This document shows positions 10,403-21,448 of a stretch of DNA of 64,000 bases, piece by piece. The notes beneath the pieces are model-generated. The model made no database searches. It was not told the origin of the DNA and saw only the letters and a program-made list of their open reading frames with translations. A program made the translations under genes and the position numbers. How positions within the stretch are numbered: position 1 is the stretch's first letter; each line of letters opens with the position of its first letter. This DNA comes from Geosiphon pyriformis (lineage: Eukaryota > Glomeromycota > Glomeromycetes > Archaeosporales > Geosiphonaceae). The DNA lies in NCBI GenBank assembly GCA_016748015.1, contig JAAOMT010000777.1:252347-316346 (forward strand), written 5' to 3'.

Positions 10403-13400
10403 GAGAGTGCAAGCCAACCAGAAGAAAATTCTTTTTACACTTTTAATTTAACTAATGATGACCATGACATAGATGAACTGGCAATCAACACTTCTGAACC
10501 AACAAGAAAGAAGAAGAAAGCCAAGGTTGATTTCGTTATAGATCCAAAGAAAGCCTCCACATCAACTGTTGATAACAATGAACTACCAAAAGCTAAAGTT
10601 TTTAAAAATCCTCCAAAGTTGGAACCTCCAGAAATTGTACAAAAATCTGGACTATATTCTGTTGTCAAAGATCTTATAAAAACTCCTGCTCACATTATTT
10701 TTGGCCAGTTAATAATCCATCCCCAATTCAGAAAAGACCTTCACAAATCATTAATACCAAAAAAAAAGACTTCAAAAACCAACAAGTGCTCTCATCAAGC
10801 TGGACTTGCTGACAACAGCAATGTCACTCCTTTGATTTGTAAAGCTCAAGTGGCTGGTTATTTTATTGATCTGATCCTAGACAGTAGATCATCTGTAAGC
10901 GTCATTGCCAAACACTTTTTAGAAGCAATTGGCAGAAAGATTGATGAGCCCTTCACAAGACCAATGACCAATATACATGATAACAAAAAGAAAGGCCTGG
11001 ACATAGCCAAAGCTATTCCTGTCTGCATCAATGGCATCAGCATTGAAACTGACATAAAAGTATCTGAAACCAAAAAATACACCATAATAGTTGGCAATAA
11101 ATGGCTTAAGAAAACAAAAGTCTTGCTTGATTATGAACTTTGCAAGCTAATCATCAAATGTGATGAAAAACCCATTGTAATTAAATGCTGTTATTGGACA
11201 ACTTTTCTAATAACCAACCAGAACCAAAAAAAAGAACAATCAGATGAATCAGATGATGATAAGAGCAATGATAAAGAAGATCAAGAAAAACAAGAAGAAA
11301 CTACTGAACTTACTTATACCATTTTTACCAGCAATGGCAAGCCACTGGACAATGTTAAAGCAGATAAAGAAGGAATCATGGTAAATGGCAAGCTGATTTG
11401 CTGGTCTTACTATAATATTTTCAGAAAAACCTTTGACAGAAAACCTGGCAAGAAAACCAAATACAGTTATTGGTAACATGGCCTTTGTGCATAGTGCTAG
11501 TGTAATAAACTTTTGTATTCACCAAGTGATGAATGCAAATCCTGCCTGATCTATTACAAAGATTGGAAACCAATTAGCTTGATACCCAAAGAAGAACTAA
11601 AAGAAGTACAAAAGTCCTTTGAAAATGAAATGCCTGAAATTCAATCCTTAGTTATAGAACAAAAAAAACCTTCTCCTGAAGAAAGAAAAATGGACATTGA
11701 AAATCTGTTGGCTAAGAATAGTCCAATTATCTCAAAAAAAGGTGATACCCTTAAACAAACCCATGTGATACAATACACTATTACCACCAAAGAAACTTGT
11801 CTCATCTATTTGAAGCCTTATCAATTCAATTGACACAATGATGAGTTTATCAAGAAAGAGATAAACTGGATGAAAGATCTTGGATTCATACAAAAAACCA
11901 AGAGTGAATAGGCTTTTTCAGTTGTAATAGTACTCAAAAAAGGTGGAACTCTATGCTTCTGTGTTGACTATTGCCAATTAAATGTCATCACTATAAGAGA
12001 CATGTACCCACTTCCCAAAATTAATGCAATGCTAGATAAATTCAATGGTGCTGCTTTTTTCTCAACTATTGACTTAACTGCTGGATTCTGGCAAGTAGAG
12101 ATGGATCCAAAAAGCAAAAAAAAAACTGTCTTCATTACCAAGTATGAAACCTATGAATTCACAGTCATGTCTTTTGGTCTTATCAATGCTTCTCCTACTT
12201 TTCAACACCTAATAAACAAAGTATTTGAATTAGTAAAAAAAAACTTTGTTCTTGTCTACTTAGATAACATAATAGTCTACTCAAAAACATGAAATGAATA
12301 TCTTGAACATTTACAGAAGGTTTTTAACCTGCTCAGAAATGCTGGCCTTAAAATCAACCCAATCAAATTTTTCTTTGGATGCCAATTCACCCAATTCTTT
12401 GGTCATCTTATTACAAAAAATGGAATCTTCCCTGACCCAGCTAAAGTTGAAAAAGTTCAAAACATTAGACAACCAATAAATATTTCTCTTTTCTTAGTTT
12501 GGCCTCTTACTATTGCGAATTTATTAAGGATTTCTCCAAAATCACCTTTCTTCTCAATCAGCTACTCAGGAAAAATGTCAATTATTATTAGGACACTCAT
12601 CAACAAAAAGCTTTTGAAATTCTGAAGGAAAAACTTGTTACTGAACCAATTCTCAAGCAACCTAATCTAATTTTTTATCTTCCACATTGATGCATCTGGC
12701 TATGAACTTGATGCTGTTTTTTCACAGGAAGATGAAAATGGCAGAGAACATACCATAGCATATGTCAGTAGATCTCTCACACCAGCAGAAAAAAACTATT
12801 CAGTTACTGAACAAAAATGTTTAGCAGTAATTTGGGCTATTAACTATTGGGATCAAAATTTTCTTGGTGCAAAATTCTTAGTAGTAACAGATCATCAAGT
12901 CTTGGTTTGGCTGCACAATAAAAAAAAGCTAGAACACAAACAAATAACTTGCTGGATACTCTATTTGAATGAATTCAACTATGATATTCAACACTGCAAA
13001 GGAGCAAATCATCAAAATGTCAATGCTTTTTCTAGACTTACCATTTAATAATAGTACAACTTCCCAAACCAAACCAACTTAATTATTAGTAACTTTTTTA
13101 CAACCAAACATGATAATGGACTTGGACAACTACTCTGCCTTAATAGAATTTTTGGATAAAAGACAATATCCACCAGAATACATTCAACAGCAAAGAGAAC
13201 ATTTGTGTAAACAATCAAATTTCTATTTGATTCACCAGAACCAATTATATAAAAGAAACAGAAAAGATCCTGACTGTTCTCAAAGAGTCATAAGATTTGA
13301 AGAAAAAAAAATTGTGATCTATAATATGTACACTGATCTATTAGCTGGACACTTTGGAAAAACAAAAACAATTCAGAAAACTTTAGCTTGTTATTATTGG

Positions 13401-14404
13401 CCTATCTTGGGAAAAAACATTGCTGAGTACATAAAAACCTGTGATATCTGACAAAGAAGAGAAAAACCCAATTGAAAAGAAGATATCCATCCAATCTTTG
13501 TTGGTCAACTATTTGACAGAATTGGTATAGATGTTGTTAGATCTTTAACAATAACTCCTGATGACAACAGATACATTATCACAGCTACTAACTATCTTAC
13601 AAAGTGGGTAAAAGCAAAAGCCACTCCAGACCAAACAGCAGTCTCAATAGCCAATTTCATTTATGAAGATATTATCTGCCATAATGGCTGCCCCAAAGAA
13701 CTTTTATCTAATAGAGGAAGAGCTTTTCTTAGTACACTGATTGAAGAACTTTGTAGAAAAATGGGAATATGTCATAAACTTTCTTCCTCTTATCACTCCT
13801 AAACAAATAGCTTAGTAGAACATTTCAATAAAACATTATGTGAAACCCTAGCCAAAACCAGTAAAGAAACAAACTTATGGGACAAAGTACTGCTTTCAGC
13901 TTTGTTTGCTTATAGAACTGTGAATCATAACATAACAAGTTATGAACCTTTTTATCTGCTCTATAAACACATAGCAACATTACCAATAAAAACTAATATT
14001 GAAACAATACTCTTTGAAAAGATCACAATAGAAAATTACAAAAATATTTTGCAAAAAAAACTTGGTACCATTCTTAACTCTTTGGTAAAAGCATGAATAA
14101 TTGCTTTTGAAAAAATAAAACAGTTTCAAGAAAAGCTTAAAAGAAAAAAAACCTATAAAACACTTTTTTTAAGTGTTGATGACTTGATACTAGAATACCA
14201 TTCAGACAAAGACAATATTTATGGTGATAAATTTTCTAGCCAGTGGAAAGAACCCTTTATAGTTAACAAAGTTTTGAACAATGGTTTTTATATTCTTCAA
14301 AATCAATTTAGAACAATCTTCAATGATTATTTTGTTCACAGTACATGACTCAAGAAATATTATAAACGACTTGATTGGTTGCCTGTTGTGGTAATACCAA
14401 CTTA
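10403..14404 (+). pseudogene. pol: Pol of element B: protease, RT, RNase H, integrase, broken
   Basis: Replication polyprotein of element B. The protease at about 10840-11110 has LDSRSS where LDSGSS is expected. The RT palm at 12002-12292 has FSTIDLTAGFWQ and YLDN in place of YLDD. RNase H is at about 12680-13040 (DASGYELDAVFSQ, YFSRSLTPAEKNYS-like block). The integrase zinc-binding part is at 13320-13450 and its core at 13500-13900 (FDRIGIDVV, NSLVEHFNKTL, third acidic residue kept). The GPY-like tail is at about 14240-14310 (QWKEPFIVNKVLNNGFYIL). There are several stops and a frame change near 12292. Confidence 0.85.
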
Positions 14405-14470
14405 AATGATCAACAAAAATCAAGTATAAATAAATGCATCATTCCCAAAACAGAGATATCTTCAATTAAC

Positions 14471-15037
14471 ATGGACAATTATTTTCTGGATCAAAACATT
14501 CAAAACACCTTCTATACTCTTCATGAATATTAGATCAAAAACTATCCAAATGCTACTCTGACCATTGGAAAACAGACCACCATAAATGATAACAGTGGAA
14601 CACATACTGTTATTAGACCAAAACAAACTACTACCAAAAGAGAAAGAATTGGTAGCAAAATGGATAAATATCTGTTGGAAAGTATAACAGTAGTTATACT
14701 TTTACTTTCTAGCACAATTGGAAAAACACTCCAAAAAATCTTACCTATAGACAAAAACTTGTCATATGAAAGGCAATTAGAACTCTATGGTCATCTTAAT
14801 AAAATTATAGAGAATATGAAACTCATAAAAAAAACAACTTTAGAGGTACAAACAGAAATTTTGGACATTATATGATTAGATATTTCAAGAGTTTTAACTA
14901 TTGCTAGAAAAGCCAAAACTCTAATACAAAGATTTGGTCTCTTGGATACAAAACTCATTTTGCCTCAAGTGTTATATACTTTATCCACAAAAGACTTCAA
15001 CAAACTAGTTAGCTTTGAGTTAGATAAAACTCTTTAA
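14471..15037 (+). pseudogene. ORF3 of element B, downstream of integrase, unknown
   Basis: A frame of 189 codons from ATG (14471, MDNYFLDQNIQNTF) to TAA (15035) with two internal stops, TAG near 14532 and TGA near 14873. It is conserved in copy B' (2910-3510). It has a Lys/Thr-rich stretch, then a hydrophobic segment (SITVVILLLSSTIG) that could be a membrane helix, then a charged helical region (ELYGHLNKIIENMKLIKK). The position between integrase and the 3' LTR is where env-like genes sit in some gypsy elements. I do not recognise the family and assign no function. Confidence 0.6.
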
Positions 15038-15079
15038 ATAAATTACATCATAAATAGCTTGATTTTACCAAAGCTCAAT

Positions 15080-15096
15080 CTCTTTAGAGAGAATGA
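15080..15096 (+). other. Probable polypurine tract of element B
   Basis: The stretch 'tctttagagagaatga' directly precedes the 3' LTR start TGTTATGG. A purine-rich run at this position primes plus-strand synthesis in LTR elements. Copy B' has 'tctttgaaaagaatga' in the same place. Confidence 0.5.
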
Positions 15097-15848
15097 TGTT
15101 ATGGTTGAAACTTATACTTCTTATTAATTATCACATGTATTAGTCACTGATGTCACATAAATTAGCCACTCTATTTTTAGAAAGTGATTATTGACTTGAT
15201 TAATGACCTGACCATTGACCTGATTATTGACCTGATCATTGATCTGATTAATGACTTGATCATTGACCTGACCATTGACCTGATTATTGACTTAGTCATT
15301 GACCTAATTATTGATCACTTTTGACAACTATATAAGTAATGAATTTTTTAACTGTAGAAAAACATGAAGAAATCAAAGAAATCAAATAAATAAAATAACA
15401 ACTTTCATTTCATTTATTCTCTTATCACTAATTTTTCTTTCTCTATCTTCAAGTATCTGAACATCTTAAAGATAAAAGATTACTTGTTGGCATTTATCTA
15501 CTCTTTTCCTAAAACGTGTAATTACAGCATTTGAAGATTATTGAATAAAATGTGACTGAAGAGCACATCTAATACTTGATATTGAATTCTAAGAGCACCA
15601 ACATAAGACATAGAATTATACCAAGTGTAATTATTTGTTAACAGTACAGACTATCTCTCTATCTTTAGATTTCCTGGTTATCTTTTGAAAAGTACAGTGA
15701 CTGAAATATTTTATGAGACTAATCTTGCATATTGAATTTATACTTATTCAATTTGCTCTTTGAAATTAAATTCCCTTTGATTATTTCCATCATCCTACAA
15801 TCCTGTTCTCTCTTGTTATTCATTAGCTTGTTACTCTAATTCATAACA
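15097..15848 (+). repeat. 3' LTR of element B
   Basis: Starts TGTTATGGTTGAAAC and ends CTAATTCATAACA, followed by ATAC (15849-15852), the duplicated target. It is 34 bp longer than the 5' LTR, mainly in the TGATCATTGACC array. Confidence 0.9.
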
Positions 15849-15852
15849 ATAC

Positions 15853-16211
15853 TAATTAATTGAGGATTAAAGTGCTGAATTATTGATTTCACAGATAGTC
15901 TGGTAAAAGACCCAAAAATAAAGGTAAAAATATATATATTAACAGATAGCTTACCAGAAGAGCACAACTGCCAAAATAAACCGGCCACTATACTGAAAAC
16001 AGAAATTGGGAAACTACTCACCAACCAAACACACCATTATTAAATCTCTGTCTATTATATAAAGAACTTAATCTAAACCTTCAGACAACAACATCTTCAG
16101 ATAATAAAGACAACATACCAATACTACCAACATCATCCATCTTAGTAGTTATTAAGCACCAAGTTACAGATTTGTTATTTGATTTGAGACCCCAAATAAT
16201 CATCTGTAACA
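15853..16211 (+). repeat. Family-C LTR1, second part
   Basis: Continues LTR1 after element B with 'taattaattgaggatt', matching 39051 onward in LTR3. It ends AATAATCATCTGTAACA at 16211. The two parts of LTR1 add up to about 895 bp, close to the 901 bp of copy D. Confidence 0.85.
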
Positions 16212-16213
16212 TT

Positions 16214-16222
16214 TGGTGCTCC
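16214..16222 (+). other. Primer-binding site of family C
   Basis: TGGTGCTCC lies two bases after the LTR. It would pair with a tRNA ending GGAGCACCA, the 3' end of fungal elongator methionine tRNA as I recall it. The same word occurs, with changes, after the other family-C LTRs, and TGGTGCTC follows the element E LTR. Confidence 0.6.
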
Positions 16223-16273
16223 CTGTAAGGTATAATCTTACAGAGAACCAGCACTAACTACACTCATCCAAAA

Positions 16274-18050
16274 GTGGCAGAATCAGAATCAATAGAAGCA
16301 AACCATTTAAGATTCACAAAATCCTTATTTTAACACTACTGTCAACATTTGGGATTAAATCACAATTACATATCAGCAGAATCAGTTTTTAATTTCTACA
16401 TTAACGAGAAAATTGTCTATTTGTTAGGAACACCAGTAAATACTGAGTCAGTAAGGAAAATCTTTTATAATGAATTAATTCAAAACACTAGCCTACCAAC
16501 AAACCACAATTTTGCATCTATCATTATAGAAATCAATAAAGAAATTGAACATCACACCCAACAAAGATACCCAATTATATACACTAGTAAAGGAAAAAAA
16601 AAACTGCAAACACCAACAGTAACACCCCAAAGGATACAACTACCGATTTGGAAGAAAATCAGAGTTAAGTCACCAAACAACCCATTCTACCACTATACAC
16701 TTGAAAATACTATCAACATAACATTAGCAGGCACGTTCACATCAAACATGACATCAACATTTTGCCAATTTTTATTTCAGAGTAAACAAAAAAAAGCAGA
16801 ATTATTAAGAACCTATGACAATTATTTTGAAAAATTTAAATTACAATTGCCAATACCATTAGAATTCTGATCACTGCCACCTTAACCAGATTTCGGAAAT
16901 GCAAGTTTCTGGGAGATAACAAAATCAGATAAGAAAGAAAAAAAAAAAGCTGAAAATCAAAAGTTTACTTATCAGAACCTGATTTCAGAAAATCCGAACA
17001 TTGAAACCCCAAATTTTCAGACTTAGCAAAATCCAAATTTAGAAAATCTGGAAGTCGAAACTCCAAATTTTCAAACACAGCAAAATCAGAACGATCAAAA
17101 CCCCAACATTAATAACTAACAATACTTACTTCTAGTAATCATCATCAACCCCTCACCAGTTAACACACTACAACAACCATTATCACTACAATTTCTGATT
17201 TAATTACTATCACAACAACAACTGAACTTGGATCCAATGGTCTACACTCCAATAGCAAAACTCAAAAAGTTCACCAGCAAAGAAGATAATGCCCAAATAT
17301 GGCTCAATGATATTGAAAAAGCCATTACAGCCAATGGATGAAATGACGCAAAAGCACTCCAAGCCATCTCCTATTTCTTACAAGATACTGCCAACTCATG
17401 ATATCAAAGTTTAGCCACTAAACCTCAAACATTTTAGGAATTTAATATTGCATTCTTAGGATATTTCAGTAATAATAAGAGCATTAATTGCCTAGTAAAC
17501 ACTTTCATCACCATCAAACAAGGAGAAAATGAAGCAGTCACTACTTACTTAAGATGCTTTCACAGAAATCTGCACCAAATTCAGGCAATCCAGACTGATT
17601 ATTTTACAGCACCATAAATCTTAAATCAATTTATTTGAGACCTATGCAGTAGCATCCTCCAGCGTGTATGCCTGATGCATCCAGCAGACCTTCAAGCTGC
17701 AGTTACCAATGCCAGAGATTTTAAAGCAGCAGAATTAGAAGCCAATCACATTTAAGCTGTTAATCTAGTAATGAACAGATCATCTGAATTGGATTCTAAG
17801 TTAAAACAATTCAGTAATTCCATTAACCAAAAATTAGAGAGATACTTAGCTAACAATCAGACAATTTATCAATCTCTATAATGATGTAATAATCAAGAAA
17901 ACGTGAATTGTTTCCAGAATTAGTCACATTCATTATCCTCAACCAATTAACAGTAGTAGCAAAAGACATGTGTTTGCCACTATTGTAGTAAACAAGAACA
18001 TCTACAAATTGACTGTTGCCATTGCTTAAATAATCAATGATCAAAGAATC
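16274..18050 (+). pseudogene. gag: Gag of family C, int1 copy, broken
   Basis: Capsid and nucleocapsid protein. No in-frame ATG lies near the start; the frame opens at GTG (16274, AAAGTGGCAGAA), as in the other family-C copies. The N-terminal block is at 16349-16870. The Retrotrans_gag domain is at about 17230-17780 (FTSKEDNAQIWL, QAISYFLQDTA, QGENEAVTTYL). The zinc knuckle is intact at about 17975 (CHYCSKQEHLQIDC, CX2CX4HX4C). About ten stops interrupt it, yet it stays in one frame, and that frame continues into protease. Confidence 0.8.
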
Positions 18051-18579
18051 AATATTGAAACTCCGATTGCTGGTTTTAAACTCTGAATAACCCATCAAAC
18101 TCAGAACCATATCATCAAAATTACCTACCTATAACACAGCAGCAAATTTATCAACCACCAATTTATCAGCTCTCAGTACTCATCATTTATCAACTGTAGT
18201 CCCAACCTATCTATTAGTTGCAGCCTTAAGTAATCTATCAACCCCACCAGATTCAAACACTGTCACAAAACTTACATTAAAATGGAACCCAAAGGCTGAG
18301 ACTAACACAACAAAGCTGGAGATTGTCAATAATAGTCCATTAACCAATCCCCAGTCCCTTCACACAACCATCAAGATTACAACAATGGAATTTGGGCACT
18401 GGGTACACCCAAAACTCGAATTTCCAGAACTATTTAAGTCTCCTGGTTACTTTAGAAGACACCACATCTAACAATTCGGAACTCAACTAGAAGCAGCCAC
18501 TTACCAGTAATATTCTACCAGCAACTATCTCCAATAACAAATCTTTAGCAGCTATCTTTCCTTTTGAACTCGAGAAAAC

Positions 18580-18920
18580 CATACCAGTCTCATTATTCAG
18601 TGAAGCTGCTCTTAACACCAAACCAATTACCACCATGTACACTAACATGAAAGTTGATGGCCATGTCATCAAACTGATCCTAGACAGTGGATCAGCTAAT
18701 AGCATTATTATAAGACAACTCATGAACCAATTAGGTCGCCAAGTTGATCATGCTACCAGTGCTAGGATTATAACCACTGATGGAGCAACCAAAACTTCTA
18801 TTGGCAAGATTAATGACTTCCCCATCAAAATCAATGGTATTATTGTCCTAATCAAAGTACTGGTCATGGAAGCCATCTAATACCAAGTACTTGTAGGTAA
18901 TAATTGCTAGATTGGAATAC
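18580..18920 (+). pseudogene. Aspartic protease, int1 copy
   Basis: Retropepsin-like protease that cuts the polyprotein. The active-site motif LILDSGSANSIII is intact at about 18675. The block YTNMKVDGHVIK precedes it and a second hydrophobic block IKINGIIVLIKVLV follows at about 18830. It is in the same frame as Gag and the downstream modules. A TAA at 18878 stops it. The corresponding int2 copy has LDSRSA, so its active-site Gly is lost. Confidence 0.8.
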
Positions 18921-19309
18921 ACAGGAGCTTCAACTCAGCCAAAATGGCTGACACACATGTGTACCAGTCACGTGTGGCCATTTCAAGACCACCAACACAC
19001 CAGTACCACTTATTGACTTTAAGGAAAAAGAAAAGAAACCTACCTGAGAAGCCTATCAAGTATTATAGGCTGAAAAGAACCACAATAAGTTGCTGCCAAT
19101 ACTCTCTTGAGATAACAAGGGAAAAAAAAGACAACAGAAAGAACTTATCTGAAATACCAACCAAGCCCGGGAAACCAACAATGATCAAGACGAACTAACC
19201 TGGAAGTAGAAAGAAGATAATAATAAAAGAAAAAGAAACAACACTTACCAACAACACTTATAGTCCATACACTTATACTACATTATAACCATCTGACTAT
19301 TGCCAACCA

Positions 19310-19570
19310 AAATTGGTATACATCGATTGTGACATGAAATTGTCATCAATAGGTACATGCTATGGCAATAACAAAAAATACTCCACAGCAACCAGATTCT
19401 ATTGTTGCTTATGCATCATAGAGTGCTTTGAATGACCAAAACAGCAAGGAAAATGGGACAATAAACCATGTCTCGCATGTAAAACTATTTTGCCTGACAA
19501 AGGAATGTGGAATGACATTTCTGGATAAGAAGAAATGTGCAATAAGATGTGTTAGTATATGATTCTAATC
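19310..19570 (+). pseudogene. Cys-rich module 1 of family C, int1 copy
   Basis: Between protease and dUTPase the polyprotein carries a cluster of Cys pairs: FYCCLCIIECFE, then CLACKTILPDKGMWNDI, then CNKMC. The int2 copy (34190-34450) keeps the same spacing with FYCRVC, CLACRK and CDTLC. The pattern suggests a zinc-binding fold, but I do not recognise a named family. An in-frame TGA after the ECFE block is shared by both copies. Element E is inserted 80 bp downstream. Confidence 0.55.
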
Positions 19571-19648
19571 AATAACTGGATATGCAAGGAAACACTAATT
19601 GACAATGCCTGAAAATGAGTGTTGCAATGATTGGAAAGATATTCCCAT

Positions 19649-20620
19649 TGTTACCAGAGGTTTTTGGTCTCTTTTCTTAAATGTTGTTGATGCTTGTTTG
19701 CTGTTTTATTCACGACTAGAGGAAGTAGTTGAACCTTCGATAACTGAATTTATCTTCAAATTATCTCCTATAATTTGAACCGCTGGGCTTATAAGTGGAA
19801 TGGCCAATTCCGTGCCAGTTACTTTATGTAGTTACGTTGTAGTAAACGTCAACTCTTTCCCAGGAATTGCTCGTCTGGAAGCTCACTAAAAATGTGTAGT
19901 TACTTTGCTGTGAAAGTCAACTCTTCTACAGGAATCTCGTCTGTAGGCTACCCAAATGATTATGATAAGAAAAGAAAGAGAAAAATAAAAGAAACGTAAA
20001 GAAATAGAATTTTGTCAAGGAAACGTTTTCTATCCAGGCCTGGAGTCACTAACAGATTACTGAAATTGGTAGCTAATCAATTTCAAAATGTTAGTTGTGT
20101 TGAGAGAATTTCAAGTGTAATAATCAAAGGATTTGGTTTTCGAATATTTAATTTTTATTTGAGATATGTAAAAAAAGTGATTTGTTCTAATTAAGATACC
20201 TAAAGTAAGATACTATGGTAGGATATGAGAAGATACATTTTCTTGAAGAGAGAAGCTCTTCTTTTATACAACTTGTTGTAGTACTAGTCTTTGAACTTGC
20301 ACTTTTTCTTTTTTCTAGAATTTCGGTGAACTAAAGATACATTTCGGCGAACTACAAGTTATTTCGCTGAACTATGAATTATTTCGGCCAATTTTCATTA
20401 ATTTCGGCGAATTTTGGCTATGTTATATGGTTCAGGGTATTGTGTAAATTGATCATCTCAATTTCTATGGTCCAAATCGGGTTATTGATTAAATGATGAT
20501 AATTGCTAATTTGATTAAATAATAAGTGAAATTCGAAACGATAATAATATATGCTAATTAATGATAGGAATTATAAAGGAAATTTCATGCTAATTAATAG
20601 CTAAAATTCTACTGGTAACA
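19649..20620 (-). repeat. 3' LTR of element E
   Basis: Terminal TGTTACCAG...CTGGTAACA. In minus orientation an array of ATTTCGGCGAA-type units (about 20318-20420) precedes the TATA box TATAAAAG (about 20270). It is nearly identical to 23438-24408. Confidence 0.95.
20318..20420 (-). repeat. U3 array of TTCGGCGAA units, element E
   Basis: Five to six units of about 20 bp around TTTCGG(C/T)GAA, directly upstream (minus strand) of a TATA box. The same array is in the other LTR at 24107-24208. Confidence 0.85.
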
Positions 20621-21308
20621 TAATCTCCTCCTCAAGACTGAGCTCCGTCGAAGTCCAAGCACTATCTGTGATATTAAGATAGTAGTCAAAAATGATTGAA
20701 GTGATCTGGTCTGAAAATTGTTGAAATTTCAGTTCTGTGAGTTTTCCAATATACTGAATCTTCATTTGTTGAAGTATTGGGTTTTGTAGGACATTTTCGC
20801 AAGTGTTGAACAAATCATAGAGTCTAAAAGCTGCTCTAAGTTTGTAGCGAGTGTTTGTTGGTCCAGCTGCTGTCTTGAATTCGTTATGAATTTGTTTTTG
20901 TATAGCTTCAGGAGTGAGGTTTGTTGCTTCAAGTTCCAGTTTTCGTTCATAAAGTGTTTTTCCAATATGAAAGTATCTATAAATAAGGGTATGTTCATTG
21001 TTTTGTTCATTAAGCAGTAGTAGAAGTTTTTGTTGGATTGTGGCATTTGGTGAAATGTCAATAGGAGCAAATAAGAGGTTTTCTTTTAGCGCTTGCTCTA
21101 CAAGTTCTGGTAATTGTTTTCCAGACTGACTTCTAGCTTTTCTTCTATAAGGGTGATAATTCTGAGAATTGTTGACTGCTGGGGCTGGGGTTTCTTTTTG
21201 AATGTAATTAATTTGACTTCCATTAATTGTTATGGATAAGTCAGGAAGTGTTCTCAAGGCTAACATTAATTTTTTGGATATTTGTTGAATATTTCGGGGG
21301 ATAATCAT
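20601..21308 (-). CDS. Unknown 235-aa protein of element E (ORF2)
   Basis: An intact frame starting at ATG 21308 (MIIPRNIQQISKK) and ending TAG at 20601, inside the 3' LTR. It is basic in its first third (YRRKARSQSGK), then largely helical and Leu-rich (QQKLLLLLNEQNNEH, YKLRAAFRLYDLFNTCENVL). I see no RT, protease, integrase or zinc motif and do not recognise a family. Its last codons cover the polypurine tract (LSLEEEIM from 'gaggaggagatta') and the first 20 bp of the LTR, so coding and replication signals overlap. It could help packaging or regulation; that is a guess. Confidence 0.7.
   Translation of the reverse strand: MIIPRNIQQISKKLMLALRTLPDLSITINGSQINYIQKETPAPAVNNSQNYHPYRRKARSQSGKQLPELVEQALKENLLFAPIDISPNATIQQKLLLLLNEQNNEHTLIYRYFHIGKTLYERKLELEATNLTPEAIQKQIHNEFKTAAGPTNTRYKLRAAFRLYDLFNTCENVLQNPILQQMKIQYIGKLTELKFQQFSDQITSIIFDYYLNITDSAWTSTELSLEEEIMLPVEF
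20621..20634 (-). other. Polypurine tract of element E
   Basis: Minus strand 'tgaggaggagatta' immediately before TGTTACC of the 3' LTR, the expected place for the plus-strand primer. It is also coding sequence for the 235-aa protein. Confidence 0.7.
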
Positions 21309-21448
21309 GATAAAAATGACTAAAAGAATAAAGAAATTATTTTTGGGTATAGGGTTTTTATTTGTTTTTGGTTTTGGGTTTTCTTTTGAATTTATTTACT
21401 ATTTTTTTCTGTATTATTAAAGGGGTTATAATATGCTAAATTAAGTGT

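Larger units (their letters stand above)
8075..15848 (+). mobile_element. Family-B Ty3/gypsy retrotransposon, complete but decayed
   Basis: A 7774-bp element with LTRs of 718 and 752 bp (8075-8792 and 15097-15848) ending TGTTAT...ATAACA, and a perfect 4-bp target duplication ATAC. The gene order is gag, protease, RT, RNase H, integrase, ORF3. Integrase after RNase H puts it in Ty3/gypsy. It sits in LTR1 of the family-C array, so it is younger than that array. Stops, frameshifts and changed catalytic residues show it is dead. Confidence 0.9.
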
